From: Bryobacterales bacterium KBS 96
GTDB lineage: Bacteria; Acidobacteriota; Terriglobia; Bryobacterales; Bryobacteraceae
NCBI GenBank assembly: GCA_000381625.1
Contig: KB906767.1
Span: forward strand, 2,396,629 to 2,460,628
Direction of reading: 5' to 3'
Length of the DNA: 64,000 bases
Shown here piece by piece: positions 55,352-62,845 of this stretch (position 1 is the stretch's first letter; every line of letters starts with the position of its first letter). The translations under genes were made by a program, and so were the position numbers. The notes beneath the pieces were generated by a model. It was not told the origin of the DNA. It ran no database searches and saw only the letters and a program-made list of their open reading frames with translations.

Positions 55352-56551
55352 GTGGAAACTCGTAACGACAACCGACTTCGTAATCACGACATTCGATACC
55401 ATGTGCATCTGCGAGACCTCCCCGCGACAGCATCGGGGACTCGATTTCTCCGAACGGTACTCGACCCAGCAATTGGCGCCGAAGTGGTTCTCCTCCTCGT
55501 AGATCAAACCGACTTTGCGTATCAACTCTCAAAGCGCAATCCTTTTGAGTTACGCCTCAAGACTGGAGCGGTCCAAACAAATGTCGGGCCGATGCTCTTT
55601 CTTCTCTGGTGGGTTCCTCCCGTCTCGGACGGCATGCCGTTTGCGCTATATGAGCACCTGCTCAATCCAACAGATCACGGTACCCTTGAAATGATCCGGA
55701 CGCTCTCTACGCAAACTCATCTTCATGTGCTGTTAATCGGAGCGAGCCAGACAGTGCTCGACTGCTACGAGTTTGAGAACACGTTCAACTGCGGTGCGAT
55801 GCTCCCCATCATAGAGGCGTCCCTGACAGGACCCATCCTCGATTTTGAAGCTGCAAAGCGAGAGTACGAGCAGATGTACGACCTTCAGAGCCTCTTTCAA
55901 ATGGAGCAGTTCGAAGCACCCGAAGAGCACTCAGATGCAGAAGCTGAGGATGCAAACGAAGTGCGTGCGAATGCCATCGATTGGAGCATAGTTGAGAATG
56001 CTGCGAAGTTGGCATTCGATATCTGGGTGGGCCAACCTGAACTGAATTGGGCGAAGAAGGCGTTCCAGGTGCTAGTGACGGAGGGCCTCCTCGAGGAAAC
56101 CGACGATTTCAGCCGGCATATCGCGCTTTTCCGATTCCTGGTGCTTGGAGGCATTTATCGAGACTTCTGCGAAGCCGCATGGGACGAGACCTCTTGGATC
56201 GACTATGCCGAATGGTGCGAGCCAGAAGATATTGTTGATCGGTTTATTGTCGGGCAGCTTTTCGCGAGGATGCCCGACTGGGAACCAGACGAAGAAAGTG
56301 ACTTTTCCGTCGCCCTAGATCGGCTAGTCGAAGCGGAACGAGAGAGCGTCGTTGAAGCGCTAGTAAAGGGATTTCGGGGCATCGCGGGCCTATACGAATC
56401 GCTGTGGCGAAGCCGTGTGGACTCGGATGACCCAGAAGAATCCTTCGATGAGGATGAGGATGATTGCTTTGAGGCGAATGATTCCGGCAAGCTAAAGGCC
56501 TATGAATGGATAACCGAAGGCTGCACGCGGCTTGCCGATCTCGACGGCTAG
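55352..56551 (+). CDS. Acidic protein of unknown function ending the defence operon
   Basis: 399 residues with a GTG start 12 bp after the helicase stop. The first ~150 residues have alternating hydrophobic strands (GAEVVLLLVDQTDFAYQL, VGPMLFLLWWVPPV, HLHVLLIGASQTVLDCYEF). The rest is helical and strongly acidic (EAPEEHSDAEAEDANEV; DSDDPEESFDEDEDD). No family recognised. Acidic proteins can mimic DNA or bind basic partners, but that is a guess. Spacing and direction place it in the operon. Confidence 0.7.
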   Translation: METRNDNRLRNHDIRYHVHLRDLPATASGTRFLRTVLDPAIGAEVVLLLVDQTDFAYQLSKRNPFELRLKTGAVQTNVGPMLFLLWWVPPVSDGMPFALYEHLLNPTDHGTLEMIRTLSTQTHLHVLLIGASQTVLDCYEFENTFNCGAMLPIIEASLTGPILDFEAAKREYEQMYDLQSLFQMEQFEAPEEHSDAEAEDANEVRANAIDWSIVENAAKLAFDIWVGQPELNWAKKAFQVLVTEGLLEETDDFSRHIALFRFLVLGGIYRDFCEAAWDETSWIDYAEWCEPEDIVDRFIVGQLFARMPDWEPDEESDFSVALDRLVEAERESVVEALVKGFRGIAGLYESLWRSRVDSDDPEESFDEDEDDCFEANDSGKLKAYEWITEGCTRLADLDG

Positions 56552-56795
56552 TCCCGGATGCGACCAGCTTGGGGACCCCTCTGATGCTAGCGATTCGAAA
56601 TAATTCTTGCCGCCCAGCGCAGCGAATGCTTTCCGCCCAGACCGGCCCAGAGGCACGATGATCCCCCCGGAATGCATAACGAACATTGTTGATACATGCG
56701 TTTAATTTTTCGGGCTCTTGGGAATCGAATTGTTGATGTTTGTGATCGATAAACGCCGTGCCGCACAACAGGTGACTTGAAAGCGGTGAAGCGCC

Positions 56796-57191
56796 CTATT
56801 CGGGCGCCTCTTCGGATAGGTCTTCGCCGGAGCTCGCGGACGAGCCATTGCGATCAAGCTTGCGGATCGCGCTGGCGTGGATCTCGGCAGCCGTCACGTC
56901 AACGGCGACGGCCTTCTTGCCGGCCTGGATCTGTTTCTGATATGTGCGATGGCGCAGCTCGCCCTCGACTTCGATGTGAGCGCCCTTCGTAAGCGACGCG
57001 GCGAATTGGGCGAGTTTGCCCCAAACTACGATTCGATGCCACTCGGTGCGGCTGTCATACGAACCTGAATCGTTCTTCCAACTCGTCTTGGTGGCGAGAG
57101 AAAATGAAGTCAGTTGAGAACCGTTTTCAAGTTGGCGCTGCTCGGGATCGGAACCGAGAAACCCGATGAGATCGACGTGATTCTTGAACAT
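56796..57191 (-). CDS. ssb: Single-stranded DNA-binding protein
   Basis: 131 residues with an OB fold: NHVDLIGFLGSDPEQRQLENGSQLTSFSLATKTSW, then TEWHRIVVWGKLAQFAASLTKGAHIEVEGELRHRTYQ. The C-terminal tail ends in acidic residues (GEDLSEEAPE) but lacks the classic DDDIPF tip, as is common for plasmid-borne SSBs. It would coat single strands during replication or conjugation. Chromosomal SSB is usually longer, so a mobile-element copy is likely. Confidence 0.92.
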   Translation of the reverse strand: MFKNHVDLIGFLGSDPEQRQLENGSQLTSFSLATKTSWKNDSGSYDSRTEWHRIVVWGKLAQFAASLTKGAHIEVEGELRHRTYQKQIQAGKKAVAVDVTAAEIHASAIRKLDRNGSSASSGEDLSEEAPE

Positions 57192-57916
57192 AAAAAGTAT
57201 CTCCTTTCGTTAGCCCGGCTCTGCCGGGGCACCCGAAGAAGCAAGGGGGCCGCTCCTAAGCCGAGGAGGAAAGTTTTTGGCACGGGGACCCAAACTTGTT
57301 TTGGGGAAGGAGTCCAAACCCGACGCGGTGCGGAGCAAAGTTTCAGACGAGAGCGCAAGGCGCGGGAATTGCCCGCAGCGAGTGCCGGCAGAGATGGGTT
57401 AGAAAGGAGATCCAAGAACAAGAAGCACAATTCTCTGAGGTTGAGGAACACGATCGACATAGCGCAACACGAAACACTCTCAAAAGGCGACTCGCTCGAC
57501 CCCAGAACGAGGTGGAAGTAATGCGGCGGGATAAACGAGAGCGCGTGGCTGCGATAGGGCTGGACTACGCTATTTGCTGCAGCAGGTCGAACGGGTACCG
57601 AGTGGATTGCCCGGCTTCGGTGGTCCCACCGAAGCGGATCCAGGCGCGCGGAAGACGAGAAGCAGTCAATTCCGCTGTCGAAGATCCGAACGCTGTGCTC
57701 CCCTGCTGACTGAAAACTATCCAGAACTCGGCTGCTGAGATTTCATCGCACCGAAGAACACAGATACTTTCTGGGCTGTAAACGCGCGTTTTCGCGAGCG
57801 CAACACCGGGGGTTCTTAAGTCTCTGAAAATGTACCTTGTGCGTTGTTTTCAGCGGCGGAACCGTACACGCCTCTGAAAGCAATTATGTTTCAATGGCCG
57901 GAGCAGAAGATTTCTT
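57192..57916. other. Intergenic region between ssb and the HTH-HEPN gene
   Basis: About 725 bp without a convincing gene; open frames here lack recognisable content. It contains the palindrome listed separately and a purine-rich leader before ssb. Gene-free DNA in a conjugation region could hold an origin of transfer, but no nic-like motif was recognised. Confidence 0.4.
57614..57635. other. Perfect 10-bp-arm palindrome
   Basis: GCTTCGGTGG, then TC, then the exact reverse complement CCACCGAAGC, giving a very stable short hairpin. It lacks a T-run, so it is unlikely to be an intrinsic terminator. It may be an operator or a conjugation-related site. Confidence 0.45.
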
Positions 57917-58729
57917 ATGGGAAGTAGACACGAGACCACGGCTCTTTTGCGGGATGGAATTCCGTTAACAGAAATTGCCGCCAAGCGTGAGAGAAGCATC
58001 ACGACGGTTATTCAGCATTTACGGATGCAGTTGGGCGAAGGTGACGTCCGGCCTATGGAAGTCATTCTGGCTTTTGCAGGAGATCGTGGAACGGTGTTGG
58101 ACAACCTATTTCTCAGGCACAGACACCATACGTTCCGTACTTTCGAAAAATATGCCACCAGCTGCGGCTTTCATCGAGAAGAGGCGAAACTGTATCATGA
58201 CGTTCGTAGATCGGACGCGTTGCGTGGCGATATCTACGTTCTAATTTCCGATATCGAAATCGGTCTTCATGTGTTTATCAAAGACGAACTTGTAAGCAGA
58301 TTTGGGTCGGACGAAGTCCAGTGGTGGCGGCAAGGCGTTCCAGACACCGTAAGGAAGGATTGTGTGAGAGCGCGTGAAGAAGACCCAGATCCAACCGAGC
58401 CGTATCGGTACACAACGTTCATTCATTTAAGCGACATCATCAAATCCAACTGGCCTCTTTTTCAGTACACGTTCCGGAAACTCGAAAAAAACAAACTCTT
58501 GCAGGACCTGCGCCACCTCAATAGCCTGCGGAATGCCGTTATGCACCCGGTGAAGCAGAAACAATGGACCCGAGAGCATCTGGAGGTTCTTAGGCAATGG
58601 CATCGCACTATAAGGTCGATTGAATCTCTCCGGCATCCGAGTCCCAAGAAATGGATTAGTCCTCTTCCTACCCAATCACAAGCAGTATCTGATCGCCAAA
58701 TCATCGTTGCTTCCAGCGAAATCCACTAA
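57917..58729 (+). CDS. HTH protein with Swt1-like HEPN domain
   Basis: 270 residues. The N-terminal LLRDGIPLTEIAAKRERSITTVIQHLRMQLGEG resembles the helicase-associated HTH that recognises repeats of starts (HTH_40-like). After helical segments (LRGDIYVLISDIEIGLHVFIKDEL) comes LNSLR205-N-A-V-M-H210-P, the R-x4-H motif of HEPN ribonucleases, in the context used by Swt1-type HEPN proteins. HEPN domains in bacteria commonly act as RNase toxins or abortive-infection effectors. No partner antitoxin gene is adjacent; it stops 3 bp from the convergent ATPase gene. Confidence 0.7.
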   Translation: MGSRHETTALLRDGIPLTEIAAKRERSITTVIQHLRMQLGEGDVRPMEVILAFAGDRGTVLDNLFLRHRHHTFRTFEKYATSCGFHREEAKLYHDVRRSDALRGDIYVLISDIEIGLHVFIKDELVSRFGSDEVQWWRQGVPDTVRKDCVRAREEDPDPTEPYRYTTFIHLSDIIKSNWPLFQYTFRKLEKNKLLQDLRHLNSLRNAVMHPVKQKQWTREHLEVLRQWHRTIRSIESLRHPSPKKWISPLPTQSQAVSDRQIIVASSEIH

Positions 58730-58732
58730 GGG

Positions 58733-59728
58733 TCAAATGCTTTCTCTTACGGCATCCAGCCATGGGGCACCCAAGCCGCCTCCTTCATATTGGCTGCGAT
58801 CTGGATCGAAGCCTTGCATCTCGAATACTTCGAGAACCCGACGCTGTCCGTTTGCATCGCGGCCGATCTGAACAACAACCGAGATGAGCTCGCCGATTTC
58901 AGTCTGGATGGCTCGATACGGCATTCCGGTTTCGGCTTGCAACGTCAACGCGGCTAGGCGCGAGAGCGCCTTTCGCGGGCTTTCGGCGTGAATAGTGCAT
59001 AGCGAGCCGGGATGCCCTGTATTCAGTGCTTGTAGGAAGTCCCAAGCTTCTGCGCCGCGTACTTCCCCGATCAGAATGCGGTCGGGCCGGTGGCGGAGAG
59101 CGGCTTTCACCAGATCTCGAATTGAGATTTCCTCGATATTCTTCTGTTCGCGCCGGGACTGAAACCGGAATACGTTCGGATGCGGGAGCAGCAGTTCGGG
59201 TGTGTCCTCAATCACACCAAGGCGCTCAGAAACGTTGATGTGATCGATCAGCGTGTTCAAAAACGTAGTCTTGCCGGAACCGGTACCGCCGCTCAATAAA
59301 ATCGTGCGGCGATTGCGAACTGCCTTTGATAAGAAATCGGCGACATGTGAAGGCACCGAGCCAATCTGAACCAGTTCATCCAGGGTAAACCGCCGGTTGC
59401 GAAACTTGCGGATCGTGATCGCGACGCCATCGACGGAGACCGGCGGAAACGCAATCGCGATTCGCGAGCCGTCGGGAAGACGGGCATCGAGCAGCGGGCG
59501 CGTTTCATCGATGTTTTCACCAATTAACCGCGCAACGGTGAGCGCGGCGAATGACAGATCAAAACGCGCGAAATCCACCTGGTTGGTCACATCCTGCATT
59601 GCGCCGTTCCGTTCGATAAACACCCGGTTGCCGGGATTGATCATAATCTCCGAAATTCCGTCGTCTTCCAGGAACGGCTGGATAGGACGGATCGCGGGCA
59701 ATAAAAGATCAAGGTCGGAAGAATGCAT
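58733..59728 (-). CDS. VirB11/TrbB-type secretion ATPase
   Basis: 331 residues. N-terminal domain LPAIRPIQPFLEDDGISEIMINPGNRVFIER is typical of TrbB/CpaF/VirB11 traffic ATPases. The ATPase core has Walker A LLSGGTGSGKTTFLNTL, Asp box GVIEDTPELLL, Walker B RPDRILIGEVRGAEAWDFLQALNTGHPG and the His box CTIHAES. Hexamers of such proteins power type IV secretion or pilus assembly. Here it likely serves conjugation because it lies 5 bp downstream of a MobF relaxase. TrbB (P-type) is preferred over CpaF by the short N terminus. Confidence 0.9.
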   Translation of the reverse strand: MHSSDLDLLLPAIRPIQPFLEDDGISEIMINPGNRVFIERNGAMQDVTNQVDFARFDLSFAALTVARLIGENIDETRPLLDARLPDGSRIAIAFPPVSVDGVAITIRKFRNRRFTLDELVQIGSVPSHVADFLSKAVRNRRTILLSGGTGSGKTTFLNTLIDHINVSERLGVIEDTPELLLPHPNVFRFQSRREQKNIEEISIRDLVKAALRHRPDRILIGEVRGAEAWDFLQALNTGHPGSLCTIHAESPRKALSRLAALTLQAETGMPYRAIQTEIGELISVVVQIGRDANGQRRVLEVFEMQGFDPDRSQYEGGGLGAPWLDAVRESI

Positions 59729-59733
59729 ATAAC

Positions 59734-62460
59734 CTAAGCAATCCCGCGCTCGGGCACTTGGCGCGAGCGCCGGTATTCGAATACCTGTTCCTCGGAAAGG
59801 GCCGTTGGGCGCTCGGCCTGGCGGCTCAGCGTTTTTGCCAGTTCCGTCTTATCGTCTGTAAAGACTTCTGCTTCATAGCGGGCACGGGAAAGTGCCACAT
59901 ACGCCAAGGCGCGATCCGCGAGGGCTCGTGTGCGCGAGTCGGTTGCCTCGATGTGGATCAGCACCCGGTCGACCGTCAGTGCCTGAGCGGAATGGCTCGT
60001 CATCGCATAGGCATAGTCGATGTGCGGCATATCGGTGACTTTCCATGTCAACTGCCGTCCCGAGCGATCCAGGCGAACGGTCGTAACACCGTCACGTCCA
60101 ACCTTAACTACTGTGCCGGTTTCACGATTCGCAATTCGCTGTTCGTTCCAGGGACTTGTAAACTGAATTCGCTCTCCGTTTGCGAAAGCCCGGTCGGCGA
60201 CCTCATAGACCTGCACACCGAAAGCGCGGCGCGGGTCATAGGTGACGATACGTCCGGTATCGCGGAACTGGACCGTCAAATTGTTTGCCTCGTGGTCGAT
60301 CCCGATCACCGTGGCGTATGAACCACGTTTCGCGCCGGCGGCCTTGTTGTCCCGATGAAAACGGACGATATCGCCCGCGCGGTAAGCCGCCGCGTGCTTT
60401 CGATCCTCGCCGGTCATCTCTTGCCGGGGCTGCAGCACGATGGCAACGTGCCGATCTTCTCCCAAATGCCCGGCTGCTCGCAATTCATCCCGGATTGCCC
60501 GATTGAGTTCACAGCGCGATTCGTTATCGGGTGAAACGACCAATGCGTTAGCGGGCTGATTTACGTAGCGCTCTGCAATGGCACGGAACCGTTCCTGCCG
60601 GTTACGAAATTCGTGAATATGGCCCTGTTCATTGAGCATGGAAAGCGCTTCGGAGATCCGTCCCGCGGCCATATGTTGAACGGTCTGCTTTAGGTCTGCG
60701 TCCTTCTGTCTCACGATCTCGTCCAGCCGAAATGTTTGCATTCCCGCTTGCTGTAGCTCCTCAAAGATGCGCCCGGCCTCCACGGCCTGGTGCTGCCGTG
60801 TATCGCCGACCAAGAGCACGCGGTCGCGCTCCGTGAGCCTCGACAAAAATTCATGAACCTGTTTCGTGGAAGCGAGGCTGGTCTCGTCCAGGAAATACAT
60901 CCGGGGCCGGGCAGCTTCGGTGGACCCGCGCATGAGATGCTTCTGTAGCGTTTCCGCCGGAATGCCTGCATTCTCCAGTTCCTGCGCGGCTTTGGATGTC
61001 GGTGTCAAGCCCTGCACTACATACCCGCACTCCTCCGCAAGTTCCCGGATGGACTGAAGAGCAGTCGATTTCCCGGTGCCTGCGCCACCCTGGACTGCCA
61101 GCACTTGATCATTGGAGTGCAGGACGTTCCGCACGAGTTGCTGCTGATCCGCATTGAGGGAGGGAAAGCGTTGGGCAATGTGTGCGGCGTGGAGTTCCGC
61201 ATCCGTGGCCTCGGAGGAACCTATGCCCTTCCGTACGATCTCAATACTCTGGCGTTCCATGCGGAGCATCTCCGATGTCGTGAAGCGGCGTCCCGGTGCA
61301 TGTGTTCGATAATGATCGACTCCGATGAACTCGCCCGGCGTTTGTACCCGCTGCTCAGTAGCTCGGCGGACATCGGCCAATCGCAACGATCCTTGCCCGT
61401 AGTTCAGGGCATCCCGGATGAGTTCGTATTCGTCGATTACCGCACGGCGTTCGATGAGGCGATGCTTAGCAAAGGTAAGCGCAGCCTGCGCGAGCTGGCC
61501 CTTGTCCTTGGTGCGGATTTCCTGTTGTGCAACGCGTTCCTTTGCCCTGGCAACCACCTGATCGGGTCGATGGCCGAACTCCGCAGCGACCGCCCGATGC
61601 AAGGCCCGTGTTTCTGCGGCGGAGAGATGCAGTTTGCGATCACGCGTCTGGTGCGCAACGCGTTCGGCGGCTTCCGCACCGGAGATTCCCAGTTCCTCCA
61701 GCTTTTGTTTGATTTGACGGCTCCGGGCGCTGTCGGCTTCGAGGTACTCCCGCGTGTAACCTTTGATCTCGAAGGCGTGCCCGTCGCGGTGCTCCAGCTC
61801 ATACCCGAGTTCGCGAAGGTTGCGGGCCACCTCGGCTCGGTAGATCGCGGTGGACATCGACTGCACACGAAACAACTCTCTGGGATCGAGGGATCGCACT
61901 TTGTCTTCTGCCTTCGTCATGTTGAAGACAACGACGTGTGTATGAAGCTGCGGCGCCGAATAACTGTCCACCGGACGGGCAGTGTCGTGCTCAAAAAGCG
62001 CGGCAATCCACTTGCCCGTTGTCTGGGGCGCATGGTTCCCTCCCATACGCGCCTGCACGTATTCTTCTGTGGCGTTGAGCGCTGTCCGGACAGCTTTGCG
62101 ATGCGCCTCGCGTACCCGCTCATCCGCGCCGACGAGAGCCGTTTGTGAAACCGATTTCGGCGGTGAGAAAGTCAGATCCCATGCTGCGCGATGACCGACT
62201 TCTTCGCCGTTCTTTGTTTTGATCGTGTCCCGATGCTCTATGAGCTGTTTGGCGGTGTGCGGGTCCTGTCCTTCGGCGAGCCGTTTAAATTCGGCTTCGC
62301 CAACCTCCCCGGTAAGCCCGACCTGGTCCGCAAGCTTCCCGTGCCATTGGCCGACGCGTTCGCCGCTCTGCGAGTAATACCGCTGGCTTGCGGACGTATA
62401 CTCCTCTTTGAAGTAGGACGCGACCTTGCCAGAGGAGAGCGGTTTTGAAATCTTGACCAT
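59734..62460 (-). CDS. MobF relaxase-helicase (TrwC/TraI type)
   Basis: 908 residues. The relaxase half starts MVKISKPLSSGKVASYFKEEY, with tyrosines in SQRYYSQSGE, RAAWDLTFSPPKSVSQTALVG and the metal site FEHDTARPVDSYSAPQLHTHVVVFN (His triad). The helicase half has Walker A VQGGAGTGKSTALQSI (~455), TPTSKAAQELENAG, DETSLASTKQVHEFL and a C-terminal SHSAQALTVDRVLIH / YVALSRARYEAEVFTDD block, as in RecD-like TraI helicases. It would nick an origin of transfer, remain bound to the 5' end and unwind the plasmid. It is the defining gene of the conjugation region. Confidence 0.95.
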   Translation of the reverse strand: MVKISKPLSSGKVASYFKEEYTSASQRYYSQSGERVGQWHGKLADQVGLTGEVGEAEFKRLAEGQDPHTAKQLIEHRDTIKTKNGEEVGHRAAWDLTFSPPKSVSQTALVGADERVREAHRKAVRTALNATEEYVQARMGGNHAPQTTGKWIAALFEHDTARPVDSYSAPQLHTHVVVFNMTKAEDKVRSLDPRELFRVQSMSTAIYRAEVARNLRELGYELEHRDGHAFEIKGYTREYLEADSARSRQIKQKLEELGISGAEAAERVAHQTRDRKLHLSAAETRALHRAVAAEFGHRPDQVVARAKERVAQQEIRTKDKGQLAQAALTFAKHRLIERRAVIDEYELIRDALNYGQGSLRLADVRRATEQRVQTPGEFIGVDHYRTHAPGRRFTTSEMLRMERQSIEIVRKGIGSSEATDAELHAAHIAQRFPSLNADQQQLVRNVLHSNDQVLAVQGGAGTGKSTALQSIRELAEECGYVVQGLTPTSKAAQELENAGIPAETLQKHLMRGSTEAARPRMYFLDETSLASTKQVHEFLSRLTERDRVLLVGDTRQHQAVEAGRIFEELQQAGMQTFRLDEIVRQKDADLKQTVQHMAAGRISEALSMLNEQGHIHEFRNRQERFRAIAERYVNQPANALVVSPDNESRCELNRAIRDELRAAGHLGEDRHVAIVLQPRQEMTGEDRKHAAAYRAGDIVRFHRDNKAAGAKRGSYATVIGIDHEANNLTVQFRDTGRIVTYDPRRAFGVQVYEVADRAFANGERIQFTSPWNEQRIANRETGTVVKVGRDGVTTVRLDRSGRQLTWKVTDMPHIDYAYAMTSHSAQALTVDRVLIHIEATDSRTRALADRALAYVALSRARYEAEVFTDDKTELAKTLSRQAERPTALSEEQVFEYRRSRQVPERGIA

Positions 62461-62669
62461 CAGTCCTCAGCAAGAAGGTCCAAAGCACGCGCGGCGCTGT
62501 GCCAGATGAACAGAGGACAGTTTGCATCGTGTTCGCTGGCTGCTTCCGGCTTTGACGAGCAAGTGCACATCGCGTGCGAACCTATTTCACGGAGCATACG
62601 CGCGTCCTGCCGCCGGGTCTGAGCCTGGATTGCGCGAATCAATTCGTCGTTGTTGCGGGTGTGTGGCAT
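62460..62669 (-). CDS. Small protein upstream of the relaxase
   Basis: 69 residues from the ATG at 62669 (MPHTRNNDELIRAIQAQTRRQDARMLREIG), with C-x-C and a later Cys in MCTCSSKPEAASEHDANCPLF and a helical end. Its stop overlaps the relaxase start by 1-3 bp and its start lies inside the zinc-ribbon gene. No family recognised; the gene order suggests a relaxosome accessory. Confidence 0.55.
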   Translation of the reverse strand: MPHTRNNDELIRAIQAQTRRQDARMLREIGSHAMCTCSSKPEAASEHDANCPLFIWHSAARALDLLAED

Positions 62670-62830
62670 ATCTGTTGTTCTTTCTTTGCGGGACTCGGTA
62701 CGGAAACGGGTTCGCGAAGCACGACAACCAAGATTCGACCGCAAGTGGGACACGAAAACGGATCGCCACTCGTTGTGTGGAACACCCGTCCGCATAGGCA
62801 TTCGACTTCATACACGGATTCAGAACGCAT
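62639..62830 (-). CDS. Small zinc-ribbon protein in the conjugation operon
   Basis: 63 residues from the ATG at 62830 (MRSESVYEVECLCGRVFH), chosen because AAGGAAAG precedes it; a start immediately after the coupling-protein stop is possible. The two Cys pairs (CLC and CPTC) match the small protein at 7893-8135. It lies between the coupling-protein gene and the relaxase, overlapping the next small gene. Metal binding is likely; role unknown. Confidence 0.65.
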   Translation of the reverse strand: MRSESVYEVECLCGRVFHTTSGDPFSCPTCGRILVVVLREPVSVPSPAKKEQQICHTPATTTN

Positions 62831-62845
62831 ATCACTTTCCTTCAT

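Noticed and set aside
57114-57709. Two plus-strand frames upstream of the HTH-HEPN gene
   Set aside because: Arg-rich, no motif, no ribosome site; one overlaps ssb antisense.
61105-62148. Long plus-strand open frame of 347 codons
   Set aside because: It is the antisense shadow of the MobF relaxase, whose motifs are unambiguous on the minus strand.
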